From Phytophthora colocasiae (Eukaryota; Oomycota; Peronosporomycetes; Peronosporales; Peronosporaceae): a stretch of DNA of 64,000 bases. This document shows positions 49,315-60,853 of this stretch, piece after piece. The number at the start of each line of letters is the position of its first letter. The stretch's first letter is position 1. The stretch covers positions 434,001 through 498,000 of the forward strand of contig JAGKQI010000094.1 in assembly GCA_018806915.1 (NCBI GenBank), written 5' to 3'. The notes beneath the pieces were generated by a model. It saw only the letters and a program-made list of their open reading frames with translations, had not been told where the DNA came from and did not search any database. A program made the position numbers and the translations under genes.

Positions 49315-51932
49315 TTATTTCTCAGTTTCGGGATCCGCATCCACGCTCTCAGGACACGACTGGTGACGTGCAAGATCGATACCATCGCTCTTAATTGTGC
49401 CGTAGTTGATGTAGATATATGCCAGCATTTCAACTTTTTCCACAGACAGCCTGTTCCTGCGCTTTGAGTGAATGTGATCAAATATACTCCAAGCTCTCTC
49501 GCTTGCAGCTGACGATGTTGGAATGGCAAATACAATATCAGCTACCCTCTTGAGGAGAGGGAAACTCTTCTCGTCCTTTGCTCCCCAGTAATCACGCGGG
49601 GTCGTCTCTGAATATCTTCGCCGTAGATCTTCACCGCCAATCCGCTTCATACGTTTGAATTTGAGGACCTCCGCAGTTAACGAAGCTTCATTGGAAGATG
49701 TTATCACACCACAACGGACTGCGAGCTGGCATATTTGGTCGTCCACGCCGTCGTTGTCAAAACCAACAAAATCGTCGAGATTTGTAGCTGGATCAAGCAT
49801 GAAGGCGACTGCCATTGCGTTTGTGTGGACGTATTTCCACCGCTTCAGTATCTTCTCCCGAAAAAAACTTTGGAGATGACCAAGCCGAACCGCTGCAACA
49901 GGATCGTACACATCATCGTCTTGTACACTTGTTGCTGGAGCTGGTTGGTTCACAAGATCACTAGATCTAGTTGATGATAGAATCTGTGCTGCATCACTCA
50001 AAACACCAATTCCAGTTTCTGCTTCGCCCCGATCCTCTCGTTCTGCATCGCTATCCTCTGGATCAGACAACTCTACCTCTGGTTCTTCTTCTTCTGGTGA
50101 CGTGACACCATACGCCGTATGAAAGCGTAGCCAACGGAACCACTTATAAACACCTGAAAGGAATCCATTATCCGCTTCAAGTGCGCGCAACGCCTCAATA
50201 ACAGGATCAAACAGCCGCACAATAGTTCTTAAACAGCTCCAGAAACCATCATCACGCACCAAAGCGATCACATAGCGGAGTTTCCTCCGGTTTGACAGGG
50301 TTCCACGATAGCGGTCCCTGAATTCTTCGTACTCCGCGCTCAAAAGAGCGTTTCTAGGATCTCACGACTGTTTAGAACATTTCGCATGCAAGCATGGACA
50401 GAGTACCAGCGAGTTGGTACCGGTAAAACGAGATTCCTGGCCCTCCAACCTGCATCCCGGACGCCTTGCTGCAAACGCTTAAACTCATCCAGTAGTGCTA
50501 GGTGGTCTCTCACAAAGCGGGTGACAGCCACGGCTCTTGACATGACGGCTTTAACGACGGCAAAACGGGCGACATCTTGCATAAGAAGGTTCAAAACGTG
50601 AGCTGCACATCCACCACTGACCACGTTTGGACGTCTAGTCTGAACTTGCCCCGTCGCACTTCTCATATTTTTTGGCGTTGTCCGTGACGACACTAACAAC
50701 CTGGGCTGTTGTTTCATTCTCGATGTCTGCTATAACGTTGTCAATTTCACCAGCTAGATACTTAGCTGTGTGCTGTTTTCGACCGGGTAGACCACGACGA
50801 CCAGAATAGCGAAGGCATTCCGGGAGCTACAACCATGAAGTTTATGATACTGGAGCCGTTGGTATCCGTCCATCCATCCGTGACAATAGAAACATAGGTC
50901 TGAGCGTTGATCAGATTGATTACCTTTGAGCGCAGTTCATTTCCGCACTCGTTTTAGAAGCACCATGCTTAGTTTTTGTCGTGACGGTATCTTCATCGAA
51001 GGTGCAATCATAGCAATGAATTCTCGAAACACTTGGGCTTCAACCAGTATAAATGGCAACGCGCAAACGAAAAACACGCGTGCCAACGCGATATCAAACG
51101 CGTCTTGATCAAGCTCATTTGTAGCAGCATTCACCGTAGCTTCAGGAATCAATGTTTGGGTAGGAGCAGGCGTAGCTCGTAGAGATTCTTGAACGGCTCT
51201 CGGAACGCGGGAGCACTGCCTGACCAAATGGTCCCGCAAGTTCCCGCGTGGCTTACCGTTCTTCTTGAGAAGACCACAATAATTACATCGGCCGTGTTTC
51301 TTACCATTCTCGCGTTCAATGGTGTAGTGTTGCCAAATTGTATCCCGGGGACGCCCAGTCCTCAATGGTGATGCTCGAGGCCGTCGCGACAAACCTGGAG
51401 TGCGTGGTGATCGGGTGGAAGATCGAGGAGAACGTGCTGGGGTGCGGGGAGTACGAGGAGAACGTGCTGGAGTGCGGGGAGTACGAGGAGAACATGAAGG
51501 ATTGAACATGCGCGTTGAGCGCGGGGTTGCCGAATTCGGTGAAGGTGTGGGCTCAGCTGACGGGGGTCTAGCAGGAGGAGAAAACATTACTCTACGCGAG
51601 GTCGGAGGGCAAGGTAGCATTTCACTTGACGGACTTCCTTGCGAAGATTCCCTTCGGTACGGGCTGTATCGAAGGGTTCTTCGTAACGCTGAGTCCAGTG
51701 GCGAACGTAACGTGCCCATGTCAGCGCCTGAAGTATACGTGGCACCTTCTCCGGATCTAAGTGATAGGTTTTCTGGTATCTCCGGGTCCTCTGCAGCTCC
51801 CCCTGGTGTCGCGGTGCCGGAGGAGGCCCCGTATAGCTCATCCATGGCAAACTGCAAAGGATCTTTCGTTCTGGCTTTCAGACTTTTCGGACTTTTGGAT
51901 AGTTCAAAAGTGTTTAAAACGTTTTGCAGCAT
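49315..51932 (-). pseudogene. hAT transposase with BED zinc finger, frameshifted
   Basis: The first frame (51932-50937) holds a Pro/Ser/Arg-rich region with SPRTPRTPA repeats and a BED-type finger (RCNYCGLLKKNGKPRGNLRD followed by HLVRQC). The centre (50940-50340) continues in other frames with AAHVLNLLMQDVARF. The last frame (50343-49315) ends in the hAT dimerisation region (AIPTSSAASERAWSIFDHIH, KRRNRLSVEKVEMLAYIYIN). At least two frame changes separate these, so this copy is likely non-autonomous. Confidence 0.82.
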
Positions 51933-54620
51933 TTAAAAGTTTTTTATTCGTCCAATAATAACCCATCTCTATTCCCGAGACGTGCGAAGGTAAAATTGAA
52001 GCCGTGAACGTCAACTTCACGTACCCGAGTCGTCCGGATGCGCAGATCCTGCGTGACTACAATGTCACGATTGAACCTGGTCAAACGGTGGCGTTCGCAG
52101 GAGCGAGCGGAGGCGGAAAGAGTACGCTGATTGCCTTGATCGAGCGCTTCTACGATCCACAGAGCGGCACAATTTACCTGGATGGACGAGATGTGAAGAC
52201 CCTGAACGTCAAATGGTTGCGCTCGCAGATCGGTATGGTGTCCCAGGAGCCCGTGCTGTTCGCCACGACCATCTTCGAGAACATCGCTATGGGCGGAGAC
52301 AATGTGACCCGCGAAGAAGCCACGGAGGCCTGTAAACTGTCGAACGCACACAACTTCATCATGTCGTTGCCGGAACAGTACGATACTCTGGTTGGTGAGA
52401 AGGGTGTGTCGCTTTCTGGCGGTCAGAAACAGCGAGTAGCTATTGCCCGTGCCATTGTGCGTAAACCGAGTATTCTGGTACTTGATGAAGCCACCAGTGC
52501 ACTGGACAACGAGAGTGAGAAGATCGTGCAGGAGGCTCTAAATGAATTGGTAGCCTCGACGAACATGACGACTCTGATCATCGCCCACAGACTGAGTACG
52601 ATTCGCAACGCAGACAAGATTGTGGTGCTTGATGCCGGTCACATTGTCGAAAGCGGTACCCACAATGAACTTTTGACGATTGAGAATGGTATTTACCGAT
52701 CAATGTACACGACGCAAGAGCTACGCTCGAAAGAGGGCGAAGAAGACTCGAGCACCGATACGACAAGTAATTTCGTCCCCAGCTCCATGATGTCCCGAAG
52801 TTTGAGTGCTGTGTCGACGAAGACAGACATTTCTGTGAGTGACGTCGAGACAAATTCTCTGGAGAAGAAACCGTTTGGTCTGAAGGACTTAGCTGCGATC
52901 AGCAAGCCCGAGTCTCGTTACTATGTGGTTGGCCTTATTGGCGCATTAGTTGGTGGTATTCTCACTCCAGCTTCAGCTCTGCTTCTGGCTGAAATGATCA
53001 CATCTATGACTGGAAAATATGGACTTTACGAAGACTCCGGTGATACCAAGTACCTGGGCGAACTATACGACAACATTGAGTTGTGCAGCATTCTGTACCT
53101 TGTTGGTTGTGCTGCGATTCTACTTTTCACCTACATGCAGACGTACAGCTTCAAGTTCATTGGGGAGAAAGCCACAACTCGACTTCGTAATGCAAACTTT
53201 GAGGGTCTCTGCAGGCAGAACGTGGGCTTCTTTGATGAGAAGGAGAACGCCACTGGAGCGTTGACAGCAGATCTAGCCACGAACGCGGTCAAGGTGGCGT
53301 TGCTCTCTGGTGACTACCAGGCTCAATTATGGCAAGCCATTTTCACGGTGGTCGCTGCTCTTGTGATCTCGTTTGGGTTTGGAAGTTGGTTGCTTTCCCT
53401 CATTTTGCTGGCGATCATGCCGTTGATGGCGTTTGGAATCATTGCGCGGTTGAATAAAATGGAGGGCAACTCACTGGTTTCTGATGATTTGGCCGTACCT
53501 GGTGCTCATGCTTCAGAAGTTCTTGTGAACATTCGGACTGTAGCTGCTCTGGGTATTGAACAGAAGTCCGTTGACATTTTCGACGAGCTGCTGGAAGAAC
53601 CTCTGCGCAAAGGAAGCAAGGAGGCTCAAGTGAACGGCATGCACTTGGTTTCAGCTCCTTCATCTTCATGGCCACTTACGCGCTGATGTTCTGGTTCGGT
53701 GCCAAGAAGGTGGATGATGGAACCATCAGTGTGTCGGACATGATGCGGACGCTGATGGCCATCATGATGTCGATCCAAGCGGCTGGCAGTGCCTCCAAGT
53801 TTTTCGGTGATGCACCTAAAGCTTTCAAGGCTGGCTCGACCATTTTGGCTATCCGAGATCGTGTCACTCCCATCGACTCGTTCAGTCCAGACGGGCTTCG
53901 CTTGCCCAATGTCCAAGGTCGTCTGGAGTTCAAGAACATCTCGTTCCGGTATCCTACACGTCCAGAAATCAATGTGTTGAAGAACTACAATCTCACCATC
54001 GAGGCTGGTCAAACTGTGGCATTTTGCGGACCCAGTGGTGGTGGCAAGAGTACCATTATCTCTCTCATTGAGCGCTTCTACGACCCGGTTGCTGGTGACG
54101 TGTTACTGGACGGCTACAATGTCAAAGACCTGAACTTGAGCTGGCTGCGCGGTCAGATCGGTCTGGTCGGTCAGGAACCCACACTGTTCATTGGTACTAT
54201 CGCTGAGAACATTGCTTACGGACTGGCGGAACAGCCGAGCCAGCACGAGATCGAAGAAGCTGCCAAGATGGCCAACGCACACGACTTCATCTCCAACTTC
54301 CCGGAAGGGTACGACACTCAAGTGGGAATGAAGGGCGAGCAGTTGTCCGGTGGCCAGAAGCAGCGTATCGCCATCGCTCGTGCCATCTTGAAGAATCCGG
54401 ATATCCTATTGCTGGATGAAGCCACGAGCGCTCTCGATTCGGAGAGCGAGAAGGTGGTGCAGGAAGCTCTGGACAAGGTGGTGGCGTTGAAGCGGCGTAC
54501 GACGATCGTCATTGCTCATCGTCTGTCGACGATCCGAAAGGCAGACAAGATCTGTGTGGTAAGCGGTGGCAAGATCGCGGAGCAGGGAACGCACCAGGAG
54601 CTTCTGCAGCTCAATGGCAT

Positions 54621-55161
54621 TGTCCCGTACCCGGGATTGCAGGACCCATTCCAGCGGTGGTGGACTCGAGCCAAGCTAGGATGAGGACCCGACCTAGGAC
54701 CCGTAGGATGGCTACACCACCCAGAGGCTACACTCCCGGTACCGTTCCTGTGGTACCGTATCACTAGGGGGATGTGCCCCTTGGAAAGATGGCGCTAGAC
54801 GCTCGTGATCCGGAAGCGTGGAGGTCCGCAGAGCTGCTCGGACCAATGGACGCCCCTGAAGGTGGGAAGATGCTACTCTCGTTGGGCGACAGGTGACTAC
54901 TGCAAGGACGGATGGCAGGTCATAGGCCCCGGTGTGTGAAGTGGACGAGGTGTCGTCCCTAGGAGCGTTGTGCTATCGCTCTCCTTATTTCTGTTAGTTG
55001 CGAATTTCCCTGGTCGAGAGAAGACAAGAACAAATTTACGTATTTTTATATTACTAAGAGCGTTCTACTAGACTCTACTTCGACGAACTCCGAGGCCCCA
55101 CTCGGGACTGTACTCACCCAAACAGCCACAGGTACCGACCCAGCCGGGGAGGTGCGCGACA
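54621..55161. mobile_element. 541-bp solo LTR in the last codons of the ABC transporter
   Basis: Starts TGTCCCGTAC and ends GCGCGACA, with TGTC/GACA inverted ends, and is flanked by the 4-bp duplication GCAT (54617-54620 and 55162-55165). Reading across the duplication turns LNGI directly into YAGLVASA and a stop, the normal end of such a transporter, which confirms the boundaries. It encodes nothing visible. No second copy is in the window, so its family is unknown. Confidence 0.8.
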
Positions 55162-55193
55162 GCATCTACGCTGGCTTGGTGGCATCGGCTTAA

Positions 55194-55689
55194 CCGTACG
55201 TCATCAGAATGATTATGCAAGTCCGATGATCACGTAAGATTGTTTTAAACACATTTCGTTTTTAGCCAATGAAATTTGTTTGTTTTAGAGCCAATGATAT
55301 CGTCGATATAACGTGACGTGTATCGAATGAAATGGCTTCATTTGACAATGTCACGCTTGTCGCAGCGTCGTTTCATCGGCATCGCCCCCAAAAGGTACTG
55401 TAACAACACTCCTTGCCTGCATACTGTGGTTTAACTTGTCTGGAATTCCATCCGCCTGGCCGTCGCCATCTCCTCTTTCTCCTGCACTTCTTCAATCACT
55501 CAGCCATGGTTATTATACAGAAGAGATTGCACCATCACTCTCCAAAATACCTCATAAAACGGCCAAGTTGAAACGTCACATACAAAACCCAAGTACGTCG
55601 TCGATGGTCGGACTGTGGCAATAGTGACCACAGCTCACAATACAAGTTGCTCTCCCGTGCGCAGTCGTGTATCTCTTCTTCCTCTCGCA
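55194..55689. other. Intergenic region between the ABC locus and the permease
   Basis: About 500 bp without a convincing gene. It must hold the permease promoter; a CACTTCTTCAATCACTC stretch near 55484 contains initiator-like TCAATCA/TCACTC words, but none is decisive. Confidence 0.4.
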
Positions 55690-57231
55690 ATGGCTCCTCA
55701 ACCGCAACCCGTCCGGCCTGTACTACTAGACCCGCAGCTCTCCGTCGTACACACATGTGGCATCACGCTGTCTCCAGTCAAACGCGGCTCACGTGACATT
55801 CTCGAGACGCTCAAACACCAATGTGACTGTGCTCCTCGCTCTGTGTCCATGGGGGAATACGTAGCCAGTCCACGAGTTTCTTCCGGTCAGGTACAAGGTT
55901 TCGCGAAGGAGTCGGACTATCTATTGGCTGAACCTTCGTACACTATCGATATCCAGAAGACTATACCGGTTGAATCGGTCAAGGAGTCGTCACGTGCTAC
56001 TAGTTCACTTTGGGGCTCTACTTTCACGCTTACCAATACGATTTTGGGCTCTGGTACACTTGCTGTACCCTTTGCAATTGCCTCGAGTGGGTGGTTATTG
56101 GGCAATGCTATTATGCTGGCCATTGCTATGATCACGAGGTATTCAGTGCATTTGCTACTGTCTGCGAGTGATCGAGCAGGCAGCAATTGTGCCAAGACGT
56201 ACGAGAGTCTAGGACATTTTACTATGGGCGCGTTTGGTACGAGATTGGCTGAGTTCACCTTCATCTTCGGTGGTTTTGGAACTCTTGTGAGCTACTTGAT
56301 CTTCGTCACGGACTTGTGCGCTGCTGTGCTGAGTGTGTCGGCACAGGACAAGTGGATGATTACGGTTGCTCTCGTCTCTGCTGTGGTTTTCCCACTGTCG
56401 CTGAGCCGTCGTATCGGCAAGTTATGGTTGGCTTCGGTGCTTGCAATTCTGTCCATTGGATACGTTGTGGCGTTCGTTCTTGTGGCGTTCTTGGCTGCGT
56501 ACAATGCTGAAGGAACTGTTGTTGCTTCTGGAGTGCAAGCTATTCGGCTAGAGCCTGGAAGCGTCTACACAGTGACATTGTTGATCTCTGCTTTCGCGTG
56601 TCATAACACAGCACTACCAGTGTACGAAGAGCTCAAGGACCGGACGCTGCCTAGGATGAATCGTGCTGTTGTCGGTGCTATCAGTGTGGCTTTCGTGCTT
56701 TACGAAATCATTTCGCTGTGCGGATACCTACAGTTCGGTTCGGAGACCAAGGACAACATCCTACTCAATTTCTCGCCTGAGTATGTGGCTCAACACAAGT
56801 CGGTGGCAGCTCCTCTACTGGTTGGACAGTTGTGTATGGCTCTGGCGTTGGTCCTAACCACTCCTATCGCGATGTGGCCTTTCCGTTCGTGTGTGCTGAG
56901 TGTGTACCTGCGTGTGAAAAATGGCGTCCAAACCCCGAGCCACGAGGCGTCTTACAAGGAATACGTGGGGGTGACGGTGCTGAGTCTCATCCTCATTCTA
57001 ACGTGCAGTATCTTCGTTCCGTCCGTCAAGATCCCATTGAGTATTGTGGGCTCCGTTTCGGGATCGTTGTTGATCTTCATCATGCCAGCTCTGTTCTTCC
57101 TATTGCAGTCGATGGGCCCGATACTTACTCGTGAGCATGTGGGTCCACTTCTAATGCTTACGGCTGGCGTTGTTGTTGGTGTGATCGGTCTGTCGTTGAC
57201 ACTGTTCAAGCTGTACCGCGAGTATTATTAA
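55690..57231 (+). CDS. Amino-acid/auxin permease family (SLC38-like) transporter
   Basis: 513 residues from ATG 55690 (MAPQPQPVRPVLLD); the frame is open further upstream without an ATG. After a ~120-residue soluble N-terminus, about 11 membrane helices follow, starting with the family signature SSLWGSTFTLTNTILGSGTL and AVPFAIASSGWLLGNAI. Other recognisable parts are FACHNTALPVYEELKDRT and a late pair of helices ending FKLYREYY. These transporters move neutral amino acids with H+ or Na+ across plasma or vacuolar membranes; substrate cannot be told. The last six codons and stop lie inside a perfect inverted repeat (57214-57324). Confidence 0.88.
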   Translation: MAPQPQPVRPVLLDPQLSVVHTCGITLSPVKRGSRDILETLKHQCDCAPRSVSMGEYVASPRVSSGQVQGFAKESDYLLAEPSYTIDIQKTIPVESVKESSRATSSLWGSTFTLTNTILGSGTLAVPFAIASSGWLLGNAIMLAIAMITRYSVHLLLSASDRAGSNCAKTYESLGHFTMGAFGTRLAEFTFIFGGFGTLVSYLIFVTDLCAAVLSVSAQDKWMITVALVSAVVFPLSLSRRIGKLWLASVLAILSIGYVVAFVLVAFLAAYNAEGTVVASGVQAIRLEPGSVYTVTLLISAFACHNTALPVYEELKDRTLPRMNRAVVGAISVAFVLYEIISLCGYLQFGSETKDNILLNFSPEYVAQHKSVAAPLLVGQLCMALALVLTTPIAMWPFRSCVLSVYLRVKNGVQTPSHEASYKEYVGVTVLSLILILTCSIFVPSVKIPLSIVGSVSGSLLIFIMPALFFLLQSMGPILTREHVGPLLMLTAGVVVGVIGLSLTLFKLYREYY

Positions 57232-57324
57232 GATTAAATTGCAGTAAGTAGAAAAACTCATATATATTCTTTATATATGAGTTTTTCTACTTACTGCAAT
57301 TTAATCTTAATAATACTCGCGGTA
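57214..57324. repeat. Perfect 53-bp inverted repeat with 5-nt loop at the permease 3' end
   Basis: Left arm 57214-57266 and right arm 57272-57324 are exact reverse complements (outer end TACCGCGAGTATT, inner end CTCATATATA) around TTCTT. The left arm contains the permease's final codons and stop. Confidence 0.95.
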
Positions 57325-57706
57325 AGAGGAACTCTTTTCTTCTTCCGCTTTGAATCGGTCTTAATTATGATGCTCCATCAAGGCAACCATAGTATCATAT
57401 TTGACGTTCCTACAGTAGATTGCATTCATAGGGGACTATTGATCTGGAATAGAGACTCGGCCTTTGTGAATTGGATTCTAACCTTGGAAAAATAGCCAGA
57501 CAAATTGTGGTACTTTGAGCTTGGCAAATTCGATCGGGCTCAACCACTTCCAGCACCGAAGACATCAAAGAAAACCAGCAGCCAATGCCAATGTCAACGT
57601 TAATGCTTGTGAGCAACAACGTTTTCAAAGCGTTTAATATTCTTGAACTAGTTTCAGCAAACACTTCTGAACTGACTGTTCTTCCATCTTCCAACCCCCA
57701 ATTTCA

Positions 57707-58874
57707 ATGAGCCAAGTTCCCCTCATGACAACGCGGGCCGATGTCACCTACGTGTCCAAGCTTCTGCGACAACACCAGGACCAGGAGCAGGACCAACCTC
57801 AAGAGGCTCTATCTGTCGAGCAACGATCTGTTCTGAACGCGCTTCAGTTGGTGCGTGAATCAGTACGTGAGTGGCATTTGGGCGTATGCAAAATTGTCAT
57901 TGTCGATAAATACAAAGGCATTATTGGTCACGGGAACGGGGAAGCGGGTGGATTTTTACGAATTCTCACGTATTCACTCATGGGCTTAATTCTCCCGATC
58001 AAAACTGTTGCGACACAAGAAGGTTGCGTTTCGAATTTTATGATGACAAGAACCAGGTTTTTCGGGTGTTTCTCCCACAGTCTCGTATCGCAGTTGTGGC
58101 AGATCTCTCAAAACTGCATCGCTTGTGCATAGCAATGATCTGGCGATGATAAAACTGGGGTATCAGTTTGAATTCGGAGTCCACTCAAAATTCGCCAAAT
58201 GGGAAATGGATGAACAGTCTCGTGTTGGTAGAGTTCCCGCATTTGTGGATTTGTATCGGGAGCCCAAGAATGTTGTCCTGGAGCAATGCAAGTTGCGCAA
58301 CTACACTTACAGCCAAAATCTGGTATTCCCGATCCATTTTGGTAGTCAGTATGACAACAAACAAGTTTCGAAGCCGGCCAGGGTCGATAATAAGAACCCT
58401 TTGGCTGCCAGGTTTGATAAGAGCACGTTAATCTTCCATGACACCTATCACTATCAAGGATCGTCGGGGGCACCGCTGTTTCGCGTACGTAATGACCAAT
58501 TCGAGCTGATCGGCATAGTTGTATCTGGAACTTATGGAGTTTTGCAGTGTGCACTACTCCTCAGCCAGCCCCTTGTCAAGGTTATGACACGCATCCATCA
58601 ACTCGCACAACGGGGAGAGGCATTCGAATGTCGTACGGCTACAATTTTGAATCAGCAGTGGAATATACGTGCAAATATATCCACCATCACAAAGCAGCAC
58701 CGGACAGTGCTGAAGAACCCTCGTGCCACCTGTCCCGACCGAAAGCTTCTTGTTTGCTTTGGTGTAATTATTTCAGGGCTCGTGCTGATCTTTTGTACTC
58801 ATGAGCTAATTATTGGCGTTGCTGTTACTGTTATCGGTATGTCATTAATGCTCTTCGTGCTGTGTAGCCAGTAA
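57707..58874 (+). pseudogene. Trypsin-like protease with C-terminal membrane helices, frameshifted
   Basis: The first frame (57707-58132, ATG start MSQVPLMTTRADVTY) has a GHGNGEAGGFLRILTYSLMG segment resembling the start of a trypsin-like fold. Other frames around 57960-58110 carry RRLRFEFYDDKNQVFRVFLP, and the frame from 58125 has HSNDLAMIKL (catalytic Asp region) and GSSGAPLFRVRNDQFELIGI (catalytic Ser, FAM111/Trypsin_2-like). The C-terminus has two membrane helices (FGVIISGLVLIFCTHELIIG and VTVIGMSLMLFVL). At least one frameshift lies between 57960 and 58125. It may also be a multi-exon gene I failed to splice. Confidence 0.55.
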
Positions 58875-59121
58875 TTGAGCTTGCCCCAAGTCAGTAAAAG
58901 ACTCATATATATTCTTCACCCCAATTTCTTTTTCATTCTCTGATCGGTCTCATGTACGACGAACCATATTCTTCCACCAAAAAGTCGACAGGATCAGCGA
59001 GAGAAATGCACTCGCCGTTATTGACACTAGGACGGTGATCAGGTTTAGATGGGTGCGATTTGAGGACATCAATTTGAATATGATGATGTGTACCACCTGA
59101 TATTCTCAAATGGATTAATTT

Positions 59122-59424
59122 TTAAATAAATAAAAAACTGTTTGAAAAGATGGGGCCAAGACAATACCAGCAATCAGTGTGCATCTGTAGATAATGAGGT
59201 GACGAGAGAAGTGATAATAATAAGAGGCAGATCTTGGCGTTCATGGTTGAGTCTTGGTTGAGGTTGTTTTTTGACTTTGCAAATTGAAAACTGTTGGTGC
59301 TTGCTGCCAACAAGTTGTTGGGCTCCTCAGCCTTGAGATTTCTAATGATGACGTCCAGCAGGAAGGCGTCATCATAGCTTACTGCAAGGCTTTGAAGACA
59401 GCACATACCTATAGTATGGTTCAA
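59122..59424 (-). pseudogene. Small-secreted-protein-like repeat, copy 1
   Basis: On the minus strand CAGTTTTCAATTTGCAAAG (initiator-like) precedes, after about 35 bp, an ATG giving MNAKICLLLLSLLSS, a signal-peptide-like start, and a short tail (HTDCWYCLGPIF). The ORF after the ATG is under 60 codons. Diverged copies are at 60458-60853 and 61994-62218. Confidence 0.35.
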
Positions 59425-60457
59425 ACTAACACACGACCTTCGTCCTTTGTGTTATCCTAGGATGATATTTCAGCATGGCCGAATAGATTTTGAATGTTAT
59501 TTATTGTACTTGACTACTATTTGCAAATTCAAAACGCTGCACAGTTTAGCGTCGAATGGTATACATGCATTTCAGTTGCGTTTGTATTTCAATAGACTAT
59601 TTGGATATGAATTTTAGATTGTAGTTGCACTTTCGTTGCTCGTTGCTTATGTAGAGCCCCTGTTGATGTGGCAGATGACGCAGGTATCTAGTTGATGTGG
59701 TCCCTACCGACTCGGTGTCAGTCGCTACTGCCGTACCTACTCTATTGTGTCCGCTCTGGTGGTTGTTGTCGACGTCATTCGATCCAAAGGCAAAAAAACT
59801 GTGCCTTTAGCCGAGATGCCAACTGAAACACATTAAAGCCTGGCTAAGGTGTCACTATTGATACTGTGGCCACAGCGTGGACTCGTTGGTTTTACAGAAA
59901 TGTAATACATCGCAGTTTGTTTGTACTTCGTAGATAACGTATGAACGATTTTTTGCAAGGATTGCGCCACCTCTTCCCACTTCAAGCTTTGCTTCATTTG
60001 CAGATATGTCTGCAAGCAAGTTTAAGAAAACTCTTATTTCTCATTTGCAAGCTATGTTTTAGAATCTGAAATTGCTCACTTTGAAGTATGTGCAAAATCG
60101 ACGTATTGGGGTGGTTGTTCTATACCCCATCGCGTGAGAGTAGATGAATTCTCGATGCCTGAGTATTTGCTAGTGATTCACAAATGTATCATTGACGTAG
60201 CGTGTGATTGCAAGATATCTCCACTCCAGATTGAATATTAGGAATACGAATAGCCCGAGAACTTTACAAGGATGCGACCAGACTTGATGAATTAAACTGC
60301 GTAAAACCGGCTTTGATGTCGAAGCTTTCCTCAAGTAAGCTTACCGAGATGAATTTTAAATGTCCATACACTGTTACGCAGAAAAGGAATCGAATTGTTT
60401 GAGTTTTTGCGCAAACAACATTGCCGCGTGCATTTATATTCGCTGCGAGAGTGTAAT
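59425..60457. other. Long AT-rich intergenic stretch
   Basis: About 1 kb with no supported gene; probably part of the ~1.4 kb repeat units that surround the secreted-protein-like copies. Confidence 0.4.
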
Positions 60458-60853
60458 CTATAGGAACGCGCATTGACGGCTACAATTACGAAGGCGGTAT
60501 CGTCCTAGTTGCAAGAGTTGCCTTTGGCACAACTCAAAACGCAACAAGCATTGAGGTTTGAACCAGTACTTTTTTTCAGACTGCTCGCAGCAAGTATAGA
60601 TCCGTTTGAGTTCCAGGGTCCACCTAGAGTTTCTGTCCCTGGGCATTGGCAATGATGGCCACAATGTAGACCATACATCCTTTATGTTCATCGTTGGAGC
60701 TCTGTTACTTTGTACCTTAGCAAATTGAAAACTACTGATATTTGCTACGAGTACAAAATTCAAGTAAACGAAGAATTCATGACGAACCAAGCTGACAAAG
60801 CAGCTTTTGCCAAGGCGGCCTGCAAACCTTAATTTTTGTCGTGAGGTGGTCAA
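60458..60853 (-). pseudogene. Small-secreted-protein-like repeat, copy 2
   Basis: AGTTTTCAATTTGCTAAGG on the minus strand precedes ATG AACATAAAGG. Just after it, another frame gives MVYIVAIIANAQGQK, a signal-peptide-like segment, and the first frame runs into a Cys-containing tail (YTCCEQSEKKYW, CSRQCAF). AGGAACGCGCATTGACGG at about 60463 is shared with copy 3. Confidence 0.35.

Larger units (their letters stand above)
48313..51971 (-). mobile_element. 3.66 kb hAT transposon carrying an Hsp70 fragment
   Basis: Flanked by the 8-bp duplication TTCCCGAG (48305-48312 and 51972-51979). The termini are TAGGGATGGTT on the left and, reversed, TAGAGATGGGTT on the right, as in hAT elements. It carries a BED-finger/hAT transposase gene on the minus strand and an Hsp70 fragment on the plus strand next to the left end. 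Confidence 0.93.
47201..55193 (+). pseudogene. Full-size ABCB/P-glycoprotein-type transporter, broken by two TEs and two frameshifts
   Basis: Pieces in order: N-terminus from ATG 47201 (MPTLDKSKLLSSDDGQY); a frame change near 47290; membrane domain 1 (47338-48312); hAT insertion; nucleotide-binding domain 1 from 51980 (GASGGGKST, LSGGQKQRVAIARA, LVLDEATSAL); membrane domain 2; a one-base frame change near 53655, where a third G would restore frame; nucleotide-binding domain 2 (GPSGGGKSTI, LSGGQKQRIAIARA, LLLDEATSALD); and LQLNGI split by a solo LTR from the final YAGLVASA and TAA at 55191. TMD-NBD-TMD-NBD order is that of B-type exporters, which pump lipids or xenobiotics. Motifs are all conserved, so inactivation is recent. 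No full-length product can be read from this copy. Confidence 0.9.
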
